The notes under the pieces are model-generated. The model was given only the letters and a program-made list of their open reading frames with translations, was not told where the DNA came from and searched no databases. The position numbers and the translations under genes were made by a program. Shown here in pieces: positions 24,804-32,610 of a stretch of 34,643 bases of DNA (position 1 is the stretch's first letter; the number at the start of each line of letters is the position of its first letter). Origin of the DNA: Prevotellaceae bacterium UBA7017 (lineage in GTDB: Bacteria > Bacteroidota > Bacteroidia > Bacteroidales > Bacteroidaceae); NCBI GenBank assembly GCA_002449535.1, contig DJWZ01000059.1:1-34643 (forward strand). Reading direction: 5' to 3'.

Positions 24804-26954
24804 TTATTCTATACCCATCTCTTGAAGTAGGCGTGTGGCGTTGCCCCACGCCTTCATCATATACAGTACATAACGGATATCCACATTTATACAGCGTGCC
24901 AAGGACGTATCAAAGAAGATATCACTTGAGAGACTGTCCCAGTTACCGTCAAAGGCTAAACCGATAAGATGTCCGTGGCTATCAAGTACAGGAGAACCAC
25001 TGTTTCCTCCAGTTATATCATTGTTCGTGAGGAAACACATATTCAGAGTATTAGACACCTTGTCATCAAGAATACCATAGACATCGTCATCAAACAACTG
25101 GCGCACGCGCGGTTCTACGTAATAATCTTGTATTTCACCGCCCTTCTGCATTTTATCTCTCATTGATTTGGCAGTAGTGAAGTATCCAGAATCATCGCCA
25201 TTGAGTACATATCCCCCTACCTGTCCGTATGTCATGCGGAGTGTGAAATTTGCATCGCTGTAATGAGGCAGGTTCTCCTCTGCACGCAGTTTTTCTGCAC
25301 ACAATATTCTTTCCTCATCACGTATGCTGTCTCTAATATCATCCAATACAATTTTCAGGTCAGCAAGTGTTTCTACCAACGACATAGAGAAATCTATTCC
25401 GAGGTCTTTCTTCAGTTTACGGGTCATGCGAAGCGGAATCTTTGCATTCTTCTTCATCAACACAGAATTTTCCCATATAGCCTCAACATAGGCACGATAA
25501 TTTCCATGGAACTCCTTGTCTATGCGCTTATAAAAAGATGGAATATATTTTTCTGGTACATGAGAGCGATAATTCTCAATCATCACCGCCATTGTTTCTA
25601 TATCAAGGTCTTTGTCCCATTGGTCACTATTATCTTTAAACTGCAAATATTGCTTCTTTACCTTTGTTGAGTCACCCAACACAGGCATCCCACTATAGAA
25701 TTTAGTTGCTCTGACAGCAAGTTCGTTACCGCTGCGATATGAGAACGATTCCGAAAAGAAGGTATTGGCACGCATTGCCTCAGCACGCTTTGCATAAAGA
25801 TTTTTCAACTTTGTAGAATCCCATGATGTCAACTTTGCCTCCATCTCACGTTTTAGTCTTACTATTCCGACGGAGTCTATGCATTTGTTCATGCCTATAG
25901 CATTCTTCCAATAATTCGCACTCTGTGCAAATTTGCTGTCATATTTTATGCGTACTGCCTCGGAGGCATCCATGTGTTTCTTCATTACTTTCTGCTTCAC
26001 TCCACGCACCTGCTGACGAGGGTCGTTGATACAATTACGCATTTCCTCTATTCCATAGCTGCTGAGATATCGGGAAGTACTTCCAGGATAGCCCATCACC
26101 ATTGCGAAATCACCTTCCTTATATCCATTCGTGCTTACCCATAACCAATTATCCGGGAGCATCGGGACATTTTTGGGGCTGTATTCTGCAGGACCTCCAG
26201 TAAGCGGATCTACGTATATACGGAATACAGAAACATCACATGTCTGTCTTGGCCACATCCAGTTGTCTGTCTCACCACCAAACTTTCCCATAGACTTTGG
26301 CGGAGCAAAAACAAGACGTACATCCGAATAGCGTTGATATGTTGTTGCATAATAGGCATTTCCTTCAAAGAAGGCATTTATCTCCACATAGTATGTTGAG
26401 TCTATCTTCTTTGCTTCAGAAGACATTGCCTCCTCAAGAGAGTCAATGAGTTCTTCTTTGTCATAAAAATCCATGCTGTCAAGCCCTAATTGCCGCAGTT
26501 TGTCTGTAACATCTTCCTGCTTCTTCATAAATGCCACAAACATATTCTCGTTGGGAAGTTCCTGCTCGTATGACTCAGCATAAAAGCCATCCTTCATGTA
26601 GTCGTGCTCTACTGTAGAATGTGAGCGAATGGCTTCAAATCCGCAATGATGGTTTGTAAGCACCAATCCCTTTGGTGACACCACCTCTCCTGTGCAGAAT
26701 CCAGAGAAATTCACAACAGCCGATGAAAGCGTCGGAATCATGGAAGTCCCCGAATGAAGAGAGTATTTTGTCAGGTCTTGATACAGAGCTTCCTTTGGCA
26801 TAGCAAAACCCTCAGCCCTCATCTGTTTATATACAGCATCGGGAAGGTTATACAATGTCCACATACCCTCATCCGCACGCAGAAATCCTCCTTTAACAAT
26901 ATATGGGAGGAACACATAACTTATAGCTATAAATACAACAAGTATTCTTTTCAT
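24804..26954 (-). CDS. Dipeptidyl-peptidase, family S46, DPP7-type
   Basis: A periplasmic exopeptidase that removes dipeptides from peptides. 716 residues with an N-terminal signal sequence. The chymotrypsin-like fold is marked by the catalytic histidine in LVLTNHHCGFEAI (H102/H103) and S652 in TGGNSGSPVLD. Residue +18 from that serine is G670 (AFDGNW). In characterised enzymes Gly here (G666 of P. gingivalis DPP7) gives preference for hydrophobic P1 residues, and Arg (R673 of DPP11) gives acidic P1. The start codon follows the stop of the DUF3108 gene directly (TAA then ATG), indicating translational coupling. Last gene of the tmRNA-linked operon. Confidence 0.93.
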   Translation of the reverse strand: MKRILVVFIAISYVFLPYIVKGGFLRADEGMWTLYNLPDAVYKQMRAEGFAMPKEALYQDLTKYSLHSGTSMIPTLSSAVVNFSGFCTGEVVSPKGLVLTNHHCGFEAIRSHSTVEHDYMKDGFYAESYEQELPNENMFVAFMKKQEDVTDKLRQLGLDSMDFYDKEELIDSLEEAMSSEAKKIDSTYYVEINAFFEGNAYYATTYQRYSDVRLVFAPPKSMGKFGGETDNWMWPRQTCDVSVFRIYVDPLTGGPAEYSPKNVPMLPDNWLWVSTNGYKEGDFAMVMGYPGSTSRYLSSYGIEEMRNCINDPRQQVRGVKQKVMKKHMDASEAVRIKYDSKFAQSANYWKNAIGMNKCIDSVGIVRLKREMEAKLTSWDSTKLKNLYAKRAEAMRANTFFSESFSYRSGNELAVRATKFYSGMPVLGDSTKVKKQYLQFKDNSDQWDKDLDIETMAVMIENYRSHVPEKYIPSFYKRIDKEFHGNYRAYVEAIWENSVLMKKNAKIPLRMTRKLKKDLGIDFSMSLVETLADLKIVLDDIRDSIRDEERILCAEKLRAEENLPHYSDANFTLRMTYGQVGGYVLNGDDSGYFTTAKSMRDKMQKGGEIQDYYVEPRVRQLFDDDVYGILDDKVSNTLNMCFLTNNDITGGNSGSPVLDSHGHLIGLAFDGNWDSLSSDIFFDTSLARCINVDIRYVLYMMKAWGNATRLLQEMGIE

Positions 26955-27722
26955 TTACTTCAAGAAAGCTTTAGCAGATCCAAATCTCAAGAACATATCC
27001 AAACGAATAGGAACATGTCTGTTGTCATCTGTTACATAAAACCGTACTATTTCCTTATCCTTCTTGTCTTCTTTCTCTACATAAGACAAAACAAGACATT
27101 TATATTTCTTTTTATTATCAGCCTTTATCTCTTTTTTCCCTCTATATATCAATTTCGCATTGACAAGTTTTTCACCACCGGCAATATCAAGGTATTCGAC
27201 ATGTCCCTCTTTCCAACCTGACGGATCCACATTTCTTATGCGTTGGAAACTGTTCAACATGTCAGAGACACAACGGTCATACACAAACCTCTCCTTATAT
27301 GTATCTCCTGAAGAAGTAAGGTGCTTCAGGTTTGTTATGCACTTGTTTCCATTATATGAATACCATACCTCGTCAACATAATACCGCTTTCCCTCACGCG
27401 CTCCCTTACGATAATATAGAGGTGTCAACTCTGTAGAGAAATAAGCCATAATGGTATCGCGCATCATAAAATACTTATCCACAGTAGCAGAGGAGCGAGT
27501 AATCAAACTTGAACGGTAGGCATTCTTACCATTATATACTATCGGCTGGGTTATCATACTTGCAGTACCAGCCTTAATCCATATAAACTTCCAGTTAAAA
27601 TACAGATTATAATTTATTAGTTCACTACCACTAAAGGCACGATTCTCATAGGTGCATTGTGCCGATGTACCTAAGAATGGCAGAAGAACAAATAAATATA
27701 GGAAGATAATTCGCTTATTCAT
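26955..27722 (-). CDS. DUF3108 family envelope protein
   Basis: 255 residues with a signal peptide (MNKRIIFLYLFVLLPFLGTSAQ). Mostly beta-strand, with the DUF3108 pattern: LINYNLYFNWKFIWIKAGTA near the start, then VDKYFMMRDT, YFSTELTPLYYRKGAREGKR and RFYVTDDNRHVPIRLDMFLR near the end. The family is widespread in Bacteroidota and Proteobacteria and probably binds a lipid or wall component in the periplasm; no activity is established. It is separated from the lipoprotein gene by 5 nt and abuts the S46 peptidase gene with no gap. Confidence 0.85.
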   Translation of the reverse strand: MNKRIIFLYLFVLLPFLGTSAQCTYENRAFSGSELINYNLYFNWKFIWIKAGTASMITQPIVYNGKNAYRSSLITRSSATVDKYFMMRDTIMAYFSTELTPLYYRKGAREGKRYYVDEVWYSYNGNKCITNLKHLTSSGDTYKERFVYDRCVSDMLNSFQRIRNVDPSGWKEGHVEYLDIAGGEKLVNAKLIYRGKKEIKADNKKKYKCLVLSYVEKEDKKDKEIVRFYVTDDNRHVPIRLDMFLRFGSAKAFLK

Positions 27723-27727
27723 AACTA

Positions 27728-29734
27728 TTATTTATACTCTTGTACAGGTTCCGGGATTCCCTTTTCTGCTGCACGTTGGGCATTTCTGTGTTGTATTGTC
27801 TTTTCTTTATCTGCACGTTGTTTCGTAATCTCTGCCGGCTTTTGTCTATATAATGGTAATGCTGAAAGGTTCCACTCCCGAGTAAGGTCCCACTTTGCCT
27901 TACATTCTATTGGCTCCGGATTGTAATATACCTCCTCGGGCTGCATATCATCAAAATACTCTCCAGTATCCCATTTTCCGTTTTTATTTCTATCAATGAT
28001 AGCTCTTATATAATATACACCGGGTTGAACATAATAGAATTCCGCCGTTCCATCTTTTACTACAGCAGACCTTACAGGCTTGTCACCTTTGTCCATCATC
28101 TGAACTATAACATCCCCATCTGTCTTATATCCACTGACATTTACAAACAAAGATGCGAAGGCTTCCAACGTCGCTACTTTGAAACCTGCTTTATATGGAG
28201 CTGACTTCATTCCGTATATATCTTCGAAAGCGAGGGTGTCTATCTCGAACGAGTATTCGGCACCATATATCCAGTCGGCAAACACCTCCCATTCCCTGGC
28301 ACTTGTCTTTTCAAGGGTGAACGGTGAACGATACCATAACGAATCCTGCTCTACATATAGATGTATTGCCGCAGAATCGAATTTCTCCAATGGTTTTGGG
28401 AAACTTATCTTTAGATATTTATCTGGTGCCAAGGACGACGGAACATCATATTTCACCTCCAGTTTTTCCGTCGGCATAACAGTATCTATCGGTTCCACAG
28501 GTTCATCGGGATGTTCTCTTGCCCATCTTTCCTGCTTCTTCAGTTTCTTATCTATTTTCTCTTTCCACTCTTCCTGCTTCTTTTGCTGAGCCTTCAAACG
28601 CTTTACATAAGGAGTTTTAGCAAGAATCTCAAGAGTATCGGTGCTTGGAGATAACATACCCAACGTGTCAGTAACGAATGTTTTCATCTCTATCTGCAAG
28701 GTATCCATATTCACCAACGCCGTGTCCTTCAACCAATATGTTATAGTGTCTGCCTTTGGAGATGCTTCGATGATAAAGGCATCCTCCGCATTGAAATTCA
28801 AACCTTTCAACTGAGGAAGAGGTTCTTTTTCACAAGGTGCTGTGAAGAACAGTGTGAAGTTATCTGCATCCTTCCTCTCACTCTTTACGAAATATCTGTC
28901 TGTAGAAATGTGTTCAAATGCCCTTAATACTACATTATCTGGGATGAAATGTGTATAGGGCACCTGCAATATATCCTTTACATGTATCTCGTCAGCCCAT
29001 ACAGTATCTTGTCTGAAATCACCAAATGCAGAAGGTGAAACAACATCGTGTGAGAAAGCCATCATTTCTCCCCTGTTGCTGAACCTGTAATCTCCATCTA
29101 CATCCTGCAGAGCTCCGACAGTATATCGTCCTGGTGCTACTCCACGGATAACAAAATGTCCCCTTGAGTCAGCACGCGACACTCTCAAGAATTGCGGCAA
29201 AGAATCGTTCTTGCAGAAATCTTTCTTCACCAATGCAGAATCTGCAGGATACAATCCTACCAAGATACCTTTTATAGGTTCCAGATTCTCTGCTGCCAGA
29301 ACATATCCGGAAACCTCCAATGTATCTATAAGCGAATCAGTAGAGAAACTATATGTATAACTACCTAACGGGTTTCCCTCATTATTATCTGAGATCGCGT
29401 CTGAGAAGTCTATCGTATAAGTCATGTGAGCCTTCAGAGAATCCAATAACTTCACTTCTACATATTTTCCGTGAGCCTTTATCTCTGGTGTTTCTATCTG
29501 TGGTGGAGAAACGACAACCTTCTCCTGAATATTCTCTATCTTTACAAACTCACTGAAATAAATGCGAACCTTGCCATTATCAACATTCAATGCCCTATCT
29601 GCAGGAGTAGCACCAATAACCCTCGGCGGCGTTTCGTCATACCATCCGCCGTCAGGTGCTCCCATGCGAGCACAACTCTGTACCAATACCAGAGTTGCCG
29701 TAGATATTATTATGAGCAATAACAGTTTTTTCAT
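27728..29734 (-). CDS. Lipoprotein with Ig-like (Big_5) domain
   Basis: 668 residues, a lipoprotein by its lipobox LVQSC with Cys21. Residues about 35-140 form a Big_5/SbsA-type Ig-like domain (PPRVIGATPADRALNVDNGK, FSEFVKIENI, YTIDFSDAISDNNEGN). A carboxypeptidase-regulatory-like beta domain follows (about 143-230, HFVIRGVAPGRYTVGALQDV). The middle has a charged Lys/Glu-rich helix (about 380-415), and a further beta domain near 560-625 contains GVYYIRAIIDRNKNGKWDTG. Such proteins are outer-membrane or surface lipoproteins of unknown role in Bacteroidales. Its ATG overlaps the TGA of the GH3 gene (ATGA), so translation is probably coupled. Confidence 0.82.
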   Translation of the reverse strand: MKKLLLLIIISTATLVLVQSCARMGAPDGGWYDETPPRVIGATPADRALNVDNGKVRIYFSEFVKIENIQEKVVVSPPQIETPEIKAHGKYVEVKLLDSLKAHMTYTIDFSDAISDNNEGNPLGSYTYSFSTDSLIDTLEVSGYVLAAENLEPIKGILVGLYPADSALVKKDFCKNDSLPQFLRVSRADSRGHFVIRGVAPGRYTVGALQDVDGDYRFSNRGEMMAFSHDVVSPSAFGDFRQDTVWADEIHVKDILQVPYTHFIPDNVVLRAFEHISTDRYFVKSERKDADNFTLFFTAPCEKEPLPQLKGLNFNAEDAFIIEASPKADTITYWLKDTALVNMDTLQIEMKTFVTDTLGMLSPSTDTLEILAKTPYVKRLKAQQKKQEEWKEKIDKKLKKQERWAREHPDEPVEPIDTVMPTEKLEVKYDVPSSLAPDKYLKISFPKPLEKFDSAAIHLYVEQDSLWYRSPFTLEKTSAREWEVFADWIYGAEYSFEIDTLAFEDIYGMKSAPYKAGFKVATLEAFASLFVNVSGYKTDGDVIVQMMDKGDKPVRSAVVKDGTAEFYYVQPGVYYIRAIIDRNKNGKWDTGEYFDDMQPEEVYYNPEPIECKAKWDLTREWNLSALPLYRQKPAEITKQRADKEKTIQHRNAQRAAEKGIPEPVQEYK

Positions 29735-31248
29735 AGCCCTAACAACTCATCAATATGTTTACGGCTATTACACAATCTCGGAACCTTATTCTGTCCTCCA
29801 AGCTTTCCTTTGGAAGCAAGCCATTCCGTAAACTGTCCCGGACGAGCCTTCACTATTTGCAGCCTTATCATATTGATGTCCTTGAAGCGTTTTGCTTCAT
29901 AGTCACTATTCAGTTCCTGCAACCTGCTATCCAGGATATCAGCAAACTTCTCCAAATCATCCGGCTCTTTTGAGAATTCTATCAGCCATTGATGATGTGG
30001 TATCACTCCTTCAGACCTGAATACCGGTGCTGCGGTATATTCGCTGACCTCTGCGCCTGTCTGTTCACAAGCATACTGAAGTCCCCTCTCTGCATTGTCA
30101 ACAATCAACTCCTCTCCAAAAGCATTGATGAAACTCTTAGTACGCCCAGTAATAACAAATTTATACGGTTTCACCGAGGTAAATCGTACTGTATCGCCTA
30201 TCATATAACGCCATAAGCCACACGAAGTGGTTATTATCATGGCATAATTCTTCCCTACTTCAACGCCCTCTATAGGAACAACGGCATCAGGATCTGTCAG
30301 CCTTCCCTCATCGTCTATAGCATCCATCGGAGCAAACTCATAGAACACATCATAGTCAAGCATCAGGAGCATAGAAGAGGATTTCGGGTCATCCTGTATG
30401 CCAAAGAACCCTTCAGAAGCATTATAGGTTTCCATATAATGCATATCTTCCTTCAAGATAAGTTTTTCGTATGCCCTGCGATAAGGAGTGAATGATATCC
30501 CCCCATGGAAGAACACCTCAAGGTTGGGCCATACATCACGGAGATAGCGTTTTCCAGAAAGTTCCATAACCCTCAGCAATACCGACATCATCCACGATGG
30601 AACGCCACTCAGGTTTGTCACATTAGCATGCAGACACTGTTGCGCGATATATTCGCGTTTTTTCTCAAAGTCACTTATCAAGGCAGTCTTCTTGTCCGGC
30701 ACCCTAATCAGGTTTACAAAGGGATTGATGTTCTCAATCAATATTGCCGACAAATCGCCTACCAAAGAGTTGGGGAGATTATAGTTTGGTGCATGGGAAC
30801 CTCCCAGTATCAGTGCTTTGCCGTCGAACAGCTTCGACTTATGGTTATTCTGCAAGTAGAAGGCAACCACATCGGCTCCCCCTGCATAATGTATTCTTTT
30901 CAAGCCATCAACAGATACCGGAATAAACTTCGACTTATCGTTTGTTGTCCCTGATGACTTAGCATACCATTTCACCTGTCCTGGCCATAGGATATCCCGC
31001 TCCCCATGACGCATTCTGTCTATATAGTCCTTTAGGTCATCGTAAGTGCTTACTGGAACATGTTTCCTGAACAATTTATAGTGAAAAATATGCTCAAAGT
31101 CATGCTCCTGACCAAAGAGGGTACCCTTTGCCTTGGTCACCAAACGGTTAAAGACCTCTCTCTGCAACATTTCCGGATCATAGAAATGCCGCTCCAAGGT
31201 CTTTTGGCGCGAAATAAATCCTAATCGTGCTATAGAAGTCAAAAACAT
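29731..31248 (-). CDS. GH3-fold acyl-adenylating ligase (GH3 auxin-responsive promoter family)
   Basis: 505 residues from Met at 31248, the family's usual length in Bacteroidota. It shows the ATP-binding SSGTTNDKSKFIPV, a family block FHGGISFTPYRRAYEKL, METYNASEGFFGIQDD, and the C-terminal ITGRTKSFINAFGEELIVDNA. Plant GH3 enzymes join amino acids to hormones through an acyl-adenylate; the bacterial substrate is unknown. A longer reading frame to 31356 exists, but the extra 36 residues are encoded by the tmRNA gene and are not family-like. The chosen start lies 2 nt after the tmRNA 3' end. It shares an ATGA overlap with the lipoprotein gene. Confidence 0.88.
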   Translation of the reverse strand: MFLTSIARLGFISRQKTLERHFYDPEMLQREVFNRLVTKAKGTLFGQEHDFEHIFHYKLFRKHVPVSTYDDLKDYIDRMRHGERDILWPGQVKWYAKSSGTTNDKSKFIPVSVDGLKRIHYAGGADVVAFYLQNNHKSKLFDGKALILGGSHAPNYNLPNSLVGDLSAILIENINPFVNLIRVPDKKTALISDFEKKREYIAQQCLHANVTNLSGVPSWMMSVLLRVMELSGKRYLRDVWPNLEVFFHGGISFTPYRRAYEKLILKEDMHYMETYNASEGFFGIQDDPKSSSMLLMLDYDVFYEFAPMDAIDDEGRLTDPDAVVPIEGVEVGKNYAMIITTSCGLWRYMIGDTVRFTSVKPYKFVITGRTKSFINAFGEELIVDNAERGLQYACEQTGAEVSEYTAAPVFRSEGVIPHHQWLIEFSKEPDDLEKFADILDSRLQELNSDYEAKRFKDINMIRLQIVKARPGQFTEWLASKGKLGGQNKVPRLCNSRKHIDELLGL

Positions 31249-31250
31249 AG

Positions 31251-31648
31251 TGGAGCTGGGGAGAATCGAACTCCCGTCCAAACGGTGTGACCGTACGCTT
31301 TCTACATGCTTATTCCGGACTTCGTTTTCGTGCAATACCAAGACCCGGACCACCAAGCATTGCCTTATCCTCTAAAATTTCACACAGCCATCGAGGCTCT
31401 GACCATGCTATTCCCGATATTTCTGCACCGCATTAACCAGTTAAGCCTCAGGAAGGAGGGCTCTGAGCGATGTCTCGTTTCCATGCCTTGCACGGAAATT
31501 AAGCCGACCTACTATACTTCGGTCTAAGCAGCGAGAGCGTAACGTGTTTCGCCAATTAAATTGTCGGCCGAAGTGATTATGGAGAACACAGCCGTAACTC
31601 CGCATGCTTACGCACCATCCCGGCCCGCTGTCAAATCCAGTCAACCCC
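31251..31648 (-). ncRNA. ssrA: tmRNA (transfer-messenger RNA)
   Basis: 398 nt, normal length. The 5' end GGGGTTG pairs with CAGCTCC at the 3' end, and the T-arm is GGGAG-TTCGATT-CTCCC. The tag reading frame (31568-31524) starts at GCC and reads ADNLIGETRYALAA then TAG, ending in the YALAA degron that tags stalled products for proteolysis. CCA is not encoded. A consensus promoter lies about 45 nt upstream. The GH3-type gene begins only 2 nt beyond the 3' end. Confidence 0.96.
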
Positions 31649-31692
31649 AAAATAGTGCACCCCTTATAAAGGGCATCTAAAAAATGCGGGTG

Positions 31693-31724
31693 CAAATATA
31701 CAATTAAGTTACGAATAATGCAAG
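31693..31724 (-). promoter_or_regulatory. Promoter of tmRNA
   Basis: Minus strand CTTG (31724-31721), 20-nt spacer, TATATTTG (31700-31693). The -7 box is full, the -33 three of four. 27 of 32 positions are identical to the PL11 lyase promoter. Confidence 0.8.
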
Positions 31725-31780
31725 AAAAAGCAGAAAAACTTCGTTTTTTCTTCTATTCTTTTTGACTTTTCACAAAAAAA

Positions 31781-31811
31781 TTCTCCCCTATGCACAACAC
31801 ATAGGGGAGAA
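31781..31811 (-). terminator. Intrinsic terminator of the candidate small RNA
   Basis: TTCTCCCCTATG (31781-31792) and CATAGGGGAGAA (31800-31811) form a perfect 12-bp stem with a 7-nt loop. On the minus strand it is followed by seven T (31780-31774). On the plus strand no T-run follows, so it acts on leftward transcription. Confidence 0.9.
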
Positions 31812-31982
31812 AGTGCCTTCACAGGCAAATAACTGAATAAACTTTTAATTTACTTAACTGAAGGTTTATGCCTTCTCAGGTGTAAACCTTCAGCCTGAAA
31901 GTTCTACCTTCTCAGGTAAAAACATTCATCGAACAAAAAAACTTTTATCATCACCTTGCATAAGTGAATAAATCACATAGCG
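31781..31982 (-). ncRNA. Candidate small RNA with three GNRA-capped hairpins
   Basis: A self-contained minus-strand unit of about 200 nt with a consensus promoter at 31987-32017 and a strong intrinsic terminator at 31781-31811. In between, 5' to 3', are UACCU-GAGA-AGGUA (31918-31905); a long hairpin CUGAAGGUUUA/UAAACCUUCAG (31893-31858) whose tip is CCU-GAGA-AGG; and UGCCU-GUGA-AGGCA (31827-31814). All three loops fit GNRA, and the three tips share the form CCUGNGAAGG. The 5' third is less structured. Only very short ORFs (up to about 15 codons) occur, so it is unlikely to code. It ends about 130 nt upstream of tmRNA. It is not a family I recognise; a Bacteroidales 6S-like RNA is the main alternative but the shape is wrong. 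Confidence 0.7.
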
Positions 31983-31986
31983 AGTG

Positions 31987-32017
31987 CAAAGGTAAGGATT
32001 TTTTTTGAAAATTCAAA
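31987..32017 (-). promoter_or_regulatory. Promoter of the candidate small RNA
   Basis: Minus strand TTTG (32017-32014), 19-nt spacer, TACCTTTG (31994-31987), followed by GCACTCGC as at the tRNA and rpsU promoters. No protein-coding gene lies downstream before the terminator. Confidence 0.82.
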
Positions 32018-32278
32018 TTTTGAATACATAGCGGAAAACCATGATTAACGTCTTTTAACTGCCCCCCCCCCCTAATTAACTCTTATTTACAGAAAACTGT
32101 AGCGAAAAAGTGACATTTTTGCCAAAAAACCATAGTAAATGACAAAAATCCACAAAAGCACAAAACGCTATTGCTTCCAGTCTAAATGTAACACTCTGTT
32201 TTTTAGATTTGTACAAAAATATAAAGGGATTTTATGGTGCAGATTTAACAACGAACCTGAAAAAACTTACGTCATTAT
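32018..32278. other. Non-coding AT-rich stretch with an 11-C homopolymer
   Basis: No gene is supported here. The notable element is a run of 11 C at 32062-32072, unusual in sequence this AT-rich. A 98-codon reading frame at 32139-32435 lacks any family-like sequence and contains another gene's promoter, so it was not accepted. Confidence 0.6.
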
Positions 32279-32309
32279 TTTGTGGTATCGATATTTTTTT
32301 GTATATTTG
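32279..32309 (+). promoter_or_regulatory. Consensus promoter before the 42-codon ORF
   Basis: TTTG (32279-32282), 19-nt spacer, TATATTTG (32302-32309): full match. An ATG starts only 5 nt later. Confidence 0.75.
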
Positions 32310-32313
32310 CAAC

Positions 32314-32442
32314 ATGAAAAAGAGTCTTTGTATTCTTTACCATTTGCAAAGGAGACAAAGCCTCAAATACAAGAAAGCATCCCTATACCAAGTCTATACC
32401 AACTCTATACTAACTCTATACCAACTCTATGGTAAGACATAG
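32314..32442 (+). CDS. Possible small protein, 42 residues, repeat-derived C-terminus
   Basis: The reading frame starts MKKSLCILYHLQRRQSLKYK and ends LYQLYGKT. It follows a full consensus promoter by 5 nt, which would give an almost leaderless mRNA as for the S41 protease. Its last third is made by the 11-bp repeats that begin at 32383, so the C-terminus is low-complexity (LYQVYTNSILTLYQLY). No family is recognised. It is basic with no clear membrane segment. It may instead be the start of a non-coding transcript that runs through the repeat array, or a leader for nadA. Confidence 0.4.
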   Translation: MKKSLCILYHLQRRQSLKYKKASLYQVYTNSILTLYQLYGKT

Positions 32443-32580
32443 ACATCTCCGAAACATCTCTAAGTAATATCGAAAGCATCTCTAATCCTTCTCTATAAGA
32501 ACTCTAACCCATCTCTATAAGAACTCATGTTCATAAGCATTAGAGAAGGGGTAGAGAAAGAGTAGGGAAGACATAGCGAC
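32383..32580. repeat. Degenerate tandem array with strict 11-bp period
   Basis: About 18 units in register without indels. The first four are near-perfect (CTATACCAAGT, CTATACCAACT, CTATACTAACT, CTATACCAACT). Later units drift but keep the phase, for example CATAGACATCT, CCGAAACATCT, CTAATCCTTCT, CTATAAGAACT (twice), CTAACCCATCT, then GCATTAGAGAA, GGGGTAGAGAA and AGAGTAGGGAA. The period is not a multiple of three, so a coding origin is unlikely. There are no spacers, so it is not CRISPR. Confidence 0.85.
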
Positions 32581-32610
32581 TGTTACTCGCTTTTATAGCC
32601 CATTAATATT

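Noticed and set aside
31249..31356. N-terminal 36-residue extension of the GH3-type ligase
   Set aside because: These codons are the 3' part of tmRNA; family members start at the MFLTSIARLGF-like sequence.
32139..32435. 98-codon plus-strand reading frame
   Set aside because: No recognisable protein features, no promoter upstream, and it overlaps the consensus promoter at 32279-32309 and the 11-bp array.
32383..32580. CRISPR array
   Set aside because: Repeats are 11 bp, contiguous and degenerate, with no spacers; no cas genes are present.
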